Both the position numbers and the translations under genes were made by a program. A stretch of DNA of 64,000 nucleotides from Crambe crambe (taxonomy: Eukaryota > Porifera > Demospongiae > Poecilosclerida > Crambeidae): contig OZ004593.1 in the NCBI GenBank assembly GCA_963924555.1, positions 3,096,480-3,160,479 of the forward strand, in the 5' to 3' direction. Below, one piece after another: positions 1 through 8,405 of this stretch (positions are counted from its first letter, which is position 1; each line of letters starts with the position of its first letter). The notes under the pieces are model-generated. The model searched no databases. It saw only the letters and a program-made list of their open reading frames with translations, and was not told the origin of the DNA.

Positions 1-347
1 ATCACAATTTCACTCATAGGTATAACGATTACCTTGTCCCCATAATAATCACAGTTCTATAGTGATACTGACACCAGTGAAGTAGTGTCCTGTTTGTACG
101 TACATTGTGGGGAACACTGACCATAGTTCTAAACTCGACACCATCTACTATCAAGTTTTGTTTGTTTTTAGTGGGGCTCCTTGAGCTAGGCTCTAACTCA
201 AAAGTCTTAATTTGCCTTCCCCCCTCCTGAACATACGTATAAGAAGTGTCTTGGATTTCTTATTTTAGGGATAGTAAAGCAATAAATTTATTCAGGACAT
301 GAGAATCTTTCTTACTCTGTCTTAATATATCATTTTCTTTTCTGCAG

Positions 348-1404
348 AAAATGACTCGGTATGTGAAAGTCCTGTCATGGATCTAAACACTCAAGTTAAT
401 CAGTCAGGTGAGTCGCCTCAAGCTAACAATACATAATTAACTCTCTGTCTACCAATGGATTAGGGGTTACCAAGAGAAACCCGATCCTAAACAAAGCCTC
501 TCTATAGATTAGCTGGTGGTTAGAAAGATCCCCTCCGAAAATAAGTTTCTGGAAATATAATGATTCAAACTACATACTTGTATGCATGCAGGAAATAATT
601 ACATTATTGCCATAGATACATGTGGTGATGGAAATGGATCGGTCCACTGTGAGATTCTGGAGTCACCTAATACCACAAAGAATCTGTCGGATCCCCTGGT
701 CATCGGAGACATGGCAGTGATACGTTGCAGCAGGATCAGTGATGTCCCTGTGTTCTTCAATATCGATGAAGTAGTTCAGAATCGGGACTCTACATTTACA
801 AACCGGAGTCAGCTAATATTGACAAGGATACACTTCATATTTGTGCTCTACTCTCCAGCCAGTCTGAGCAATTCGGTCTTCAAAATCACAAGTGGGAAGA
901 AGTTTCCTCATCAGTGCTTAGCCGAAGTGACACTGATCAACCCAGGTAATAATCAATGCCTCTCTAATTCCTTTATTGAAGTTGACATACACCTTGCACT
1001 ATAGCCAGGGGTGGAGGAAGGGAACTTAATTGACAAGTGTGTGTACATTCTTATCACAGCAATTACAAGCTAGCATGCAAGATATACAGTACATGCAGCT
1101 AGTTATTATTAGTAGCAATGGGGGCACATGCCCAGTGGTTCCTCCACTGATAGCAGATACTGTATCAAATTACAACTTGAGTTCCTTTAGAGTACTGAAT
1201 AGTGAGTACGTGACAGTCAGGTGTTATAAAATGTTTTATGTTCTGTGTACATAGAGAATTGTACTGAAGATCCTACTACACAAGCTGACACAGATTTCAC
1301 TCCAGTCCTTCCTTTAAGTGGAACACCTACTTCAAATAGTGAACCTTCAAGTGGAACACCTACTTCAAATAGTGAACCTTCAAGTGGAACACCTACTTCA
1401 AATA
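348..1404 (+). CDS. partial multi-exon secreted/membrane protein gene, three internal exons
   Basis: I read three exons, 348-407, 592-945 and 1255-1404. Each is preceded by an AG acceptor (TTTTCTGCAG, TGCATGCAG, GTACATAG) and followed by a GT donor (GGTGAGTC, GGTAATAA, GTAAGCC). All junctions are phase 1, so the reading frame stays open across all of them; symmetric phase-1 exons are typical of extracellular modules. Exon 2 encodes a module of about 118 residues with cysteines (DTCGDGNG, HCEILES, IRCSR, HQCLAEV) and several N-glycosylation sequons. Exon 3 encodes a short Thr/Pro/Ser-rich stretch made of 11-residue repeats (SGTPTSNSEPS), probably a mucin-like stalk. The gene starts outside the window, and exon 2 is not a fold I recognise. 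The donor at 1405 lies in the third repeat, where the unit reads AGTAAGCC instead of AGTGAACC. Reading through it would run into the MITE at 1433, which supplies a stop at about 1515. Confidence 0.5.
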
Positions 1405-1406
1405 GT
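1317..1406 (+). repeat. 33-bp coding minisatellite, 2.7 copies
   Basis: Units at 1317-1349 and 1350-1382 are identical, and a third unit (1383-1406) is partial. The frame gives SGTPTSNSEPS per unit. A degenerate extra half unit (CCAACACCTACTTCAAAAAGT) follows. The in-frame length and Ser/Thr/Pro content suit an O-glycosylated stalk. Confidence 0.85.
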
Positions 1407-1432
1407 AAGCCAACACCTACTTCAAAAAGTAG

Positions 1433-1612
1433 TACAGTGGAATCCCTAAATGTGGACTCCCTGAAATGCAAAAACCTCTCTAATCAGGACACTTTTTCTT
1501 GTCCCAACACAATATAAATGTGTATAATTTAACCCCTGAAATAGGGACACCTCTCTAATCAGGACATTTTTTGCTCGTCCCAAAGGTGTCCACATTTAGA
1601 GGTTCCACTGTA
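1433..1612. mobile_element. 180-bp MITE with TA target
   Basis: The left end TACAGTGGAATCCCTAAATG and the right end (reverse complement TACAGTGGAACCTCTAAATG) form about 25-bp terminal inverted repeats with few mismatches, flanked by TA at both sides. Inside, the motif ACCTCTCTAATCAGGACA occurs twice as a direct repeat. A TA target and short internally repetitive body fit a non-autonomous Tc1/mariner/pogo-type element. It sits directly downstream of the mucin-like exon. Confidence 0.75.
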
Positions 1613-2209
1613 AAGGTGGGACATGAAACGAGTGAAAACATAGCTTTTGATAATTTGACACATTCTTTTGTCATGGTATACTGAGTACACAAGTTATTAT
1701 GGTGTGATTACTTAGTCCTGGGTACAAATAACATAGATGCACTGTCAGAAGAGACAATAATGTGGGGATTTCATCTTATTCCATACAGCTACATATACTT
1801 CTCTCGATTTGATACTTATTCTACTGGTCTCCTCTCTCTTCATGTAGCCAGCCCTTGAGACTATCATTAGGTATGTGTGTACATTATGTGCAATAACATT
1901 ATGGTTTTAGACAATGCAGTTGTCAATGCACTCACCAAGTCCATGATAGCAATGACCTTTTTATACATTTAACCCTTTACAGCCTCAAATGAGTCAATCG
2001 TTTGATAAATTCTTTAGGATGCCTTAATCACTACATAGCTACCAGGATTACATGCCTGTATAATCCTGAGAAATAGTAGAGAATGCACTCTAATTGAATT
2101 ATGTACTATCACATGATAGGTATAATAACACCTTTATTTTTAGCACTAATATACCTTATATGTAATAGCTATACCTTCATATTATGTACGTACTTTGCTG
2201 TTGCTATAG
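1613..2209. other. intron or intergenic DNA without recognised content
   Basis: AT-rich sequence with no long ORF, RNA gene or inverted repeat that I can support. It would be intron if the exon at 2210 belongs to the upstream gene. Confidence 0.4.
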
Positions 2210-2304
2210 GCTTCCTTGTGGAGTTGTGCAAGTGGAGGAATTTTGAATCGGATTTCAAACTGAAATGGGCACGCACACGGTGCCAGACTCAAAAACACTT
2301 TTAG
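2210..2304 (+). CDS. possible terminal exon of the left-edge gene
   Basis: An AG acceptor at 2208-2209 is followed by an open frame that can be entered from a phase-1 donor, matching the phase of the exons at 348-1404. The frame ends at TAG 2302-2304. It encodes about 31 residues beginning FLVELCKWRNFESD, basic and tryptophan-containing, as expected of a short cytoplasmic tail. No membrane segment is visible between it and the mucin-like exon, so at least one exon would be missing or unrecognised. This is inferred from splice phase only. Confidence 0.25.
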
Positions 2305-2841
2305 CTATAAGCTATTGTTTTTAATAGCAACTTCTATTTGGACCTCTGATTTGATTCCTAAGTAGCTGATGTTTAGCTAGCAATAACTCTCTGTATAGTA
2401 AATACCCTTTTATTAATTAAATTTTAAAAATTAATACACTACCATGCTGTATCTAGATTATGCTATGTGATTGAACAACATTAATTCCAGCAACCATCTA
2501 GTGATTATATTCCACATTTAAGTGCTTTACACATTATATTGCCATTACTTATAAAAATGGCTGAAAATACTGAAATTCATGATAGCTAAAATGGGAGCAC
2601 TTTATACTGGATCAGAGTTCATAATAATTATGTTGGAGGCATAGCCTCGTACCCAGGCCTGTTTTTTTCGCGGGGGAGGCACTGAAATACGTAATGTACT
2701 CATCCTGGGATGTCAGGGTACTCTGGCCGTTATAATATATACATATACCTTAGATTGGGAAATTTTCGATGTTAATTTATTTTCGTGGTCATGTTCAGCA
2801 ACAACAAAGAAATTTAATAACGCTGTTGTGCATCAGCATTT
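2305..2841. other. spacer with one transposon-end-like motif
   Basis: No gene is seen. At about 2642-2665 the motif TAGCCTCGTACCCAGGCC matches the termini of the element at 54345-54925 and single ends near 41025 and 44705, so this is a solo or decayed end of that transposon family. The rest is AT-rich unique sequence. Confidence 0.5.
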
Positions 2842-3370
2842 ATGAATTACACACTTCAATTTTGCGATATTAGCTATTCATCACCATTTTGTGGACAGGG
2901 ATGGGGACCTTCCAAGACTATAAGGGGGAAATCACTGAAGGTAGCTACTACACATAACACCTGGTTTCTTTTTCCAGAAACTAGTAATGCAAGAAATTCC
3001 CCTGATGGTATTCATGATAGTGTTGGTGACAACAAATAGACAGTGAGATTAAATACAGTGAAATGCCTTGTGTTTGTGGTTGTGTGAATTCAAGAACCTG
3101 CCGTGTCATCTTAGTTCTTTCGATGTACATTACAGCTAAATCATTGCACAACATGATCTTCACTACAAAACAATTATTTGTAACTGGGGGGTTCTTCCAA
3201 CACTTACACTGGAAATAATAATTATATTGTGTCATGCAAACATTCTGTCACTGCATAATGTGGAATTGAAAGTACAATGAAATATACAGTACATGCTTGA
3301 TATAACAACTCATAAGCCAGAAAATAGCGAGAGGTGCATGGTCTCTCGATAATAGAGTGGTCAGGTTTCA
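2842..3370. repeat. duplicated block R1, copy 1
   Basis: This stretch (starting near TGGACAGGGATGGGGACCTT) is nearly identical to 26215-26690 and to 37485-37785. Those two copies lie upstream of genes 3 and 4 of the large minus-strand family, so this copy suggests that a further family member once lay to the left, or that the block moved with a segmental duplication. Small ORFs inside are not conserved between copies. Confidence 0.75.
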
Positions 3371-3399
3371 CTTATATCCTACCCTGAAGTAGAGAAATG

Positions 3400-4370
3400 G
3401 TAGTTCCATCAGGTCTAAGAGTAACAGGCCTACTTTGTATACAAACATTCACTGGTGAATTTTTGACAAGCAACTTCCTTCCACGGAAAGCCACAACTAG
3501 CTAAACAATTGACGGCCAATATTTACATAAGTGCCAGTGGGCACTATTATCAGGGACTCCCCTGCTTTTAAGGAGAGTTTTGGCACCATCACTTAGGGGT
3601 CTTCTCTTCCTAAGGGAAGGGAGAGTCCCTGGTTAGGGAATCTTGTCCTTGAAATAGGTAAACTTCCTTTCCTAAGGGAGAGTCCTTCACCATGCAGGGA
3701 CTTTTCCTTGAAATAAACTTTCCCTTAAGAGTACTCAAACAGGGACTTGTCCTTGAATCAGTCCTTTTTAGGGTATCTACCAGGGACTTTTCCTTGCTAT
3801 AGGGAATCCAGCTAATTTGATAATCACTTCCCTTCCTAGGGGAAAGTCCTGTATTCCAATTACCCACATTACTGGACTTTCCCTAGAATTATATTATTAG
3901 GTATGCATATGCTTAGTAAGTTGGTGTATTAAGATCTCATAATTACGCTTGGAGGCACTATGCTGTAACAGTCTGTCCTTAAGAAAGGGATTTCTAACTA
4001 GCTAAATAGCTATTGATTCCTCTGCCATGACTATTGAAGAGTGTATGCAATCAGCATCTAACGCAAACATTTATGGACAACTGCCAGTCTGCCAATGAAT
4101 GGTGAATTGATGGATGCAATGTTAGGGGTAATTTCATGCATACACAGTGTGCACACAATGCTTGTTTGCAAGCTTGCATGTTCATGTTCGCTACATCTTT
4201 TTTGCATAGCGATAAATTAAATTATCCATTCAGTCAGCTGCAGGCTATTATATAAGTGGCTTCACAACTTGGCAACCTAAAATAAGAGCCTCAGTCACTA
4301 CGTAATGCTATTACAAATCGTACAATGAACAGAACATGCTTTTGTGTACTACATATTTTGTAGTTCAAGG
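3400..4370. repeat. downstream-flank repeat, first unit, rich in AGGGACTTnTCCTTG motifs
   Basis: The block from GTAGAGAAATGGTAGTTCCA to the AATTGATGGATGCAATG region recurs at 29210-30240 downstream of gene 4. Its core (about 3540-3900) holds a degenerate array of AGGGACTTGTCCTTGAA and CCTAAGGGAGAGTCC units in alternating orientation, so it is locally self-complementary. The core recurs at 4440-4820 and 29465-29790. A minus-strand ORF through the array is not preserved between copies and is not a gene. Confidence 0.7.
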
Positions 4371-5645
4371 AAAGCCACAGCTATTCACAGTGTAAACAAT
4401 TGATGGCCAATATTTACATAAGTGTGCTGATAGGCATGGGCACTATTATCAGGGGACTCTTCTTCCTAAGGGAATCCACCAGGGACTTGTCCTTGAAATA
4501 GGTAAACTTCCTTCCTAAGGGAGAGTCCTCCACCAGGGACTTCTCCTTGAAATAAACTTTCCCTTAAGAATACTCAAACAGGGACTTGTCCTTGAAATTC
4601 CTTTCCCAAGGGAGAGTCCTCCACCAGGGACTTCTCCTTGAAACAAACTTTCCCTTAAGAGTACTCAAACGGGACTTGTCCTCGAATCAGTCCTTTTTAG
4701 GGTATCTACCAGGGACTTTTCCTTGCTAAGGGAATCCAGCTAATTTGATAATCACTTCCCTTCCTAGGGGAAAGTCCTGTATTCCAATTACCCACATTAC
4801 TGGACTTTCCCTAGAATTATATTATTAGATATGCATAATCATGCTAAGTAAGATGGTGCATGAAGAACTCATAATTATGCTTAGAGGCACTATGCTGTAA
4901 CAGTCGGTCCATTAAGGGTGCTGGCAACCCTCCACCCACGCATGGTTGCTAGGGGAGTATAACTCCAGAGCTGCTTAGAGCAGCAATAAGCAAAATATCC
5001 TAGCTATACAGTACCATGTCACTACCACACACACCAAAATTTTTAAAAATTGCCTAATTTTCATGGGTGCTATGAACAATTTTGCTAATGCCCGTAATTC
5101 TCAGAAACTGTTGGACTTACTTGGACATTTTTTTCCTCTCAGACACCTTTATCTGTATTCTACAACATAATATTGAGTTTTTCTGAATTTCAATATTATT
5201 TTTTTATTTTTTCATGCCTAACCTTGTGATTTGAAAAGTTTAGGCTAGATATAGAAAAAAACTAACTGTTACGTTGATCACATTGGCTAATGAAAGCTGC
5301 ATGCAAAAAATGAGCTGATTCCAACCAGTGGTTCCTGAGATGAACGAGGCAATCAAAATTTTATGGCTTAAGGTATTTTAGCCACACCATGCCCCACCCC
5401 CTCTTAATAACTATCTGAAGATAAGACTATGGAATTATCTGACTAGCTGCAGTATAAGTGCAGGACAACCTTTTCAAACTCTAGAAATAGAAGCACGGGT
5501 GTTGCTATTGCAAGCACCCTTAAGAAAGGGATTTCTAACTAGCTAGATAGCTATTGATTTCTCTGCCATGACTATGGAAGAGTATATGCAATCAGCATCT
5601 AATGCAAACATCTATGGACGATTGCCAGTCTGCCAATGAATGGTG
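4371..5645. repeat. downstream-flank repeat, second tandem unit
   Basis: A second, direct copy of the preceding unit: GAAAGCCACA...ACAATTGATGGCCAATATTT, the AGGGACTT array at 4440-4820, and the AAGAAAGGGATTTCTAACTAGCTA segment after 5523. The unit is interrupted by the TTAA element at 4916-5519. Comparison with the uninterrupted copies near 3975 and 29860 shows a clean insertion. Confidence 0.75.
4916..5519. mobile_element. 604-bp TTAA-target DNA transposon (piggyBac or Kolobok type), non-autonomous
   Basis: The ends GGGTGCTGGCAA and GCAAGCACCC (reverse complement GGGTGCTTGC) form short inverted repeats flanked on both sides by TTAA (4912-4915 and 5520-5523). The empty site is visible in the same window: paralogous copies near 3975 and 29860 read straight through a single TTAA into AGAAAGGGATTTC. 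No transposase ORF is present. TTAA duplication is diagnostic of piggyBac or Kolobok-type elements; the GGG start fits Kolobok better, but I cannot decide. Confidence 0.85.
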
Positions 5646-6440
5646 AAATTGATGGATGCAATGTTAGGGAAAGTTCCGGGTAATTCCATGCATACATGGA
5701 GGGGAAGGGTCTGGTAACTCTAGCATGAGCGAGTTGTGTCATTACATCATAGTCCACATAGCCTGCAGTCCTGAGACAGGAGGTTGGAACCATCCAGATC
5801 TATAAACCCAGGACAAACAGGTCTAAAGACTTCCTGAAAGTAGAAAGCTAGATCAAGCACAGGAAACTTTTTTCATAGTCAATGATGAGTCCTCTGGAGT
5901 AACTCTTCAACTTCCTTTTGCATGATTTTGTTTAACTGACTGTCTTTCTGCGTCAAGGATTTGAATAAGGGGTAAGAGAAAACTGGAGTACTGAAAATAC
6001 TGTGAGACTGGGCTTCAGATCCTAAAACGAAAAAACAAACAAACAAACAGACAACAACAACAACAACAATAATAATAACAAAAGAGCCAAAAAATACTGA
6101 TAGCTAGTTTGATAGCAAACATCAAATGATTAATTCTACTTCAAGATACCTCATAATCCTATTCCTGAGACTCCACCATGCCTTCAATGAACATACCACT
6201 GTTCCAGATTGAGGAGGCTTTCCAGGCCTTAGACCATGGTAGAATTTTTTTCACCACATCTAAGTGACATACCCACATTCGACTTCATCCTTGCATATAA
6301 TCTCATCCATTCAGCTCTACTTGTTCCGACTCTTTTTTACTAGTCATCCCTACATCACCTTTATTTATTATTAAATGTTTTGTTTTGTTTGTTTTTTGTT
6401 TTTTCTTTACTTGTAGCTATGCCTTGCATCACATGCACAG
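5646..6440. repeat. downstream flank of gene 1, paralogous to 30600-31360
   Basis: Sequences such as GAGCGAGTTGTGTCATTACATC, TGGAGTAACTCTTCAACTTCC and CTTCAATGAACATACCACTGTTCCAG recur in the same order downstream of gene 4. A segment of about 160 bp (about 5967-6128) is inverted relative to that copy. No coding sequence is supported. Confidence 0.75.
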
Positions 6441-7017
6441 CTAAAAACTGGGGTGCTCCGCAAAGGATGTTAGAGAGGTCCAACACCACTCTGATAGGGC
6501 CCATTTTTCTTTCATGTGATTAGCTAAAACAATGTATTTTAATAGCCACAAGAACATCAAAATGTGTTATTCAAGCACCACTCTGATCAGTTTCACTGGG
6601 GGGAAACCCTTCTATCTCTGGTATAATATCCTCCCTCCTCATTAGCATAAATTATCAATCTGGAGTCAGTTATGACTGGAAATTGTTCACTACAGCTACA
6701 GATCTACAACTAATCGTTTCCTAAGGTAGAAGTCACAGCTATTCGGTGCATTCATTTCTTGTTCATTTCTACCACAGCTATACTGTGCATTCATTTCTAC
6801 CACAGTGACAACAATTTCAGATGCAGAGATACCCTGACACTCTGTAATAGAATTTTTTTTGCCAGAATCCAATGTGCACAAAATCGTGCCTGTAGCTATA
6901 TATCTGGTGTTGATGATCCCCTCATAGAGGGTTGCAGTGGCTTTCGAGCATTTGCCAGGAGGCACTTTGACAGGAAAGTTGAAGAACTGTGTGTATTAGA
7001 ACGTTTGTAAGTACCAG
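6441..7017. repeat. downstream flank of gene 1, paralogous to 31360-32400
   Basis: AGCTAAAAACTGGGGTGCTC through CTTTGACAGGAAAGTTGA is collinear with 31370-32400. The other copy carries two extra insertions (31446-31876 and 31888-32060). The two copies diverge after about 6985. The short ORFs on both strands are mutual shadows and are not kept in the paralogue. Confidence 0.6.
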
Positions 7018-7197
7018 AGACACAGTAACTCCAAAGGAACAGCATCTCAAGATTTTACATTCACTGTGTCAGAATCAGTGACAACAGCAGAATCATGGTC
7101 TACGACAGCTGGTTTGGAAGCTAGTGTAGTGGCGACAATTGAGGCTGGAATTCCACTTATAGCATCTGCTGAAATCACGGTATCTATCAAACCATAG
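7018..7197 (+). pseudogene. fragment resembling the pore-forming module of aerolysin-like (natterin-type) proteins
   Basis: After a possible acceptor (GTACCAG at 7011-7017), an open frame of 59 codons runs to a TAG at 7195-7197. Its residues are Ser/Thr-rich with the pattern TVSESVTTAESWS followed by EAGIPLIASAEITVSI. That alternating Ser/Thr strand with AGIP and SAxVTV resembles the central beta region of aerolysin/ETX-like pore-forming proteins, widespread in sponges and other animals. The stop codon belongs to the transposon inserted at 7193, so the gene is interrupted here. No start codon or amino-terminal domain is found beside it, and the paralogous flank near 32400 lacks it. I read it as a broken exon, not a functional toxin gene. 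Recognition is by motif only. Confidence 0.45.
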
Positions 7198-7893
7198 ACT
7201 ATATAGGTTCCTACATGGACTGGAAACGCCTATTAAATTAATATTAACAAGCACTTCCGGTCGTGTGATATCCGTGTTGCGCCTATTGAGCTGCAGCTGT
7301 ATACTGTATCTCCATGAACAGGAAAGATCACTTTAGTGATTAACCGTACAAGCTTGTGAAGAGGCTGAACTCTGCCAGGGAGACTATACTACAAGATGCC
7401 AAGACCCTGGGATTATTGTCAGAGCAAAACTCGAGTTAAAGTGTGCTCTAGCAGTTAAAATTGCATATAAATACTTTGTGTAATTTTATCTCCTGAAGTA
7501 GTTCTATCATCCATAGTTAATGTGGTTGAGGACTTGAAGTAAATTGTTTTAAAAGATACATATCAACTTTCTACTACATTGTTACTAACTACTACACCTT
7601 TCTTTGTCAAATAGTATACCTGCTTTGTGTAATTTTCTAGGACCAAGTTTAACCTATCCAGCTCATACTGTAATATAAGCAGTTCATATAAAGTTTGCAG
7701 TGTTGCATGGTATTGTTTTTATCCATTTTGGGTACATATTTGGTTGTAGAAATTCACTAGACAGTTAATTAATTGATGGAAACAGCCGGCCCAGAATACA
7801 ATATCCGGTAAGTATTACCATAAATATACGGAACACCGCAAGGCGGATGTAATTAATCATTTCCAGTCCATTCTGGAACCTCTATAGTCTATG
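7193..7893. mobile_element. 701-bp TIR element with 7-bp flanking duplication
   Basis: The left terminus CATAGACTATATAGGTTCC and the right terminus (reverse complement CATAGACTATAGAGGTTCC) are inverted repeats, extending imperfectly through ATGGACTGGAAA. The direct repeat ATCAAAC flanks both sides (7186-7192 and 7894-7900). The interior has no ORF of note. The insertion separates two fragments of toxin/lectin-like genes. Confidence 0.8.
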
Positions 7894-7904
7894 ATCAAAC
7901 TAAG

Positions 7905-8096
7905 TTATAGTATCGAAATTCTAGGGTGTTTCAAAGTCCCCAGCCCAAAGCCAAGATGATCAATGTCACCACCATATGCCCCATAAGCACCAACCAGTAT
8001 TCCAGAACCTAATTTGGGTTTGTAAGGACTGTCATTACCTCTTGGATTAACACAGAAAGTACGCTTCTGATCAGTGGTCAATTCAAAATCGCTAGT
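7905..8096 (-). pseudogene. lectin-like beta-prism fragment (jacalin-type pattern)
   Basis: A minus-strand open frame of about 63 codons, closed upstream by an in-frame TGA at 8097-8099, ends at TAA 7905-7907. It contains GSGILVGAYGAYGGDIDHLG, a run of Gly/aromatic strands ending in a D-H-L-G-F motif, like the last strands of jacalin-type or similar beta-prism lectin domains. Such lectin domains are often fused to aerolysin-like modules, and an aerolysin-like fragment lies on the other strand at 7018-7197. Because the two face each other, they cannot be one transcript as they stand. There is no start codon or signal peptide. The lectin assignment is tentative. Confidence 0.35.
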
Positions 8097-8405
8097 TCAA
8101 CCAGTACCATAGTTTTTATACTATATTTTTAGTGAAGATATTTTTTTCATCTGGTGCAATGTAGAATCTCTCTGTGCAGAATATGAGGAGCATCCTACTT
8201 CTCTTGAAGTATCTTATAAAGTCAATTGATGAGAATAACTCTAATTTAGTTAATTAATGTATAATAATTATTGTTGATACATACAAGCAAAAAACAACAA
8301 AAAACAATGGCTCTAATAGTATAGTGGCTATAATTGTTTTGATAAGGGAGTTGATGTACATAATGGCTGAATTGTATTTTAGCTATGTAGCTATAGAGTT
8401 GAATG
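8097..8405. other. 3' flank of gene 1
   Basis: AT-rich flank containing TACTTCTCTTGAAGTATCTTAT and AATGGCTCTAATAGTATAGTGGCTA, both conserved downstream of genes 4 and 5b (32750-32943, 62605-62795) and, more diverged, of genes 2 and 3. It probably holds the 3' UTR and polyadenylation region of gene 1. No unambiguous poly(A) signal was identified. Confidence 0.5.

Noticed and set aside
2981-3235. 84-codon minus ORF present in two R1 copies
   Set aside because: R1 is duplicated DNA; the third copy breaks the ORF, and there is no recognisable motif.
4440-4820. Possible CRISPR-like or regulatory array of AGGGACTT units
   Set aside because: Units are irregular in spacing and orientation with no unique spacers, and the whole block is a dispersed repeat in an animal-type genome.
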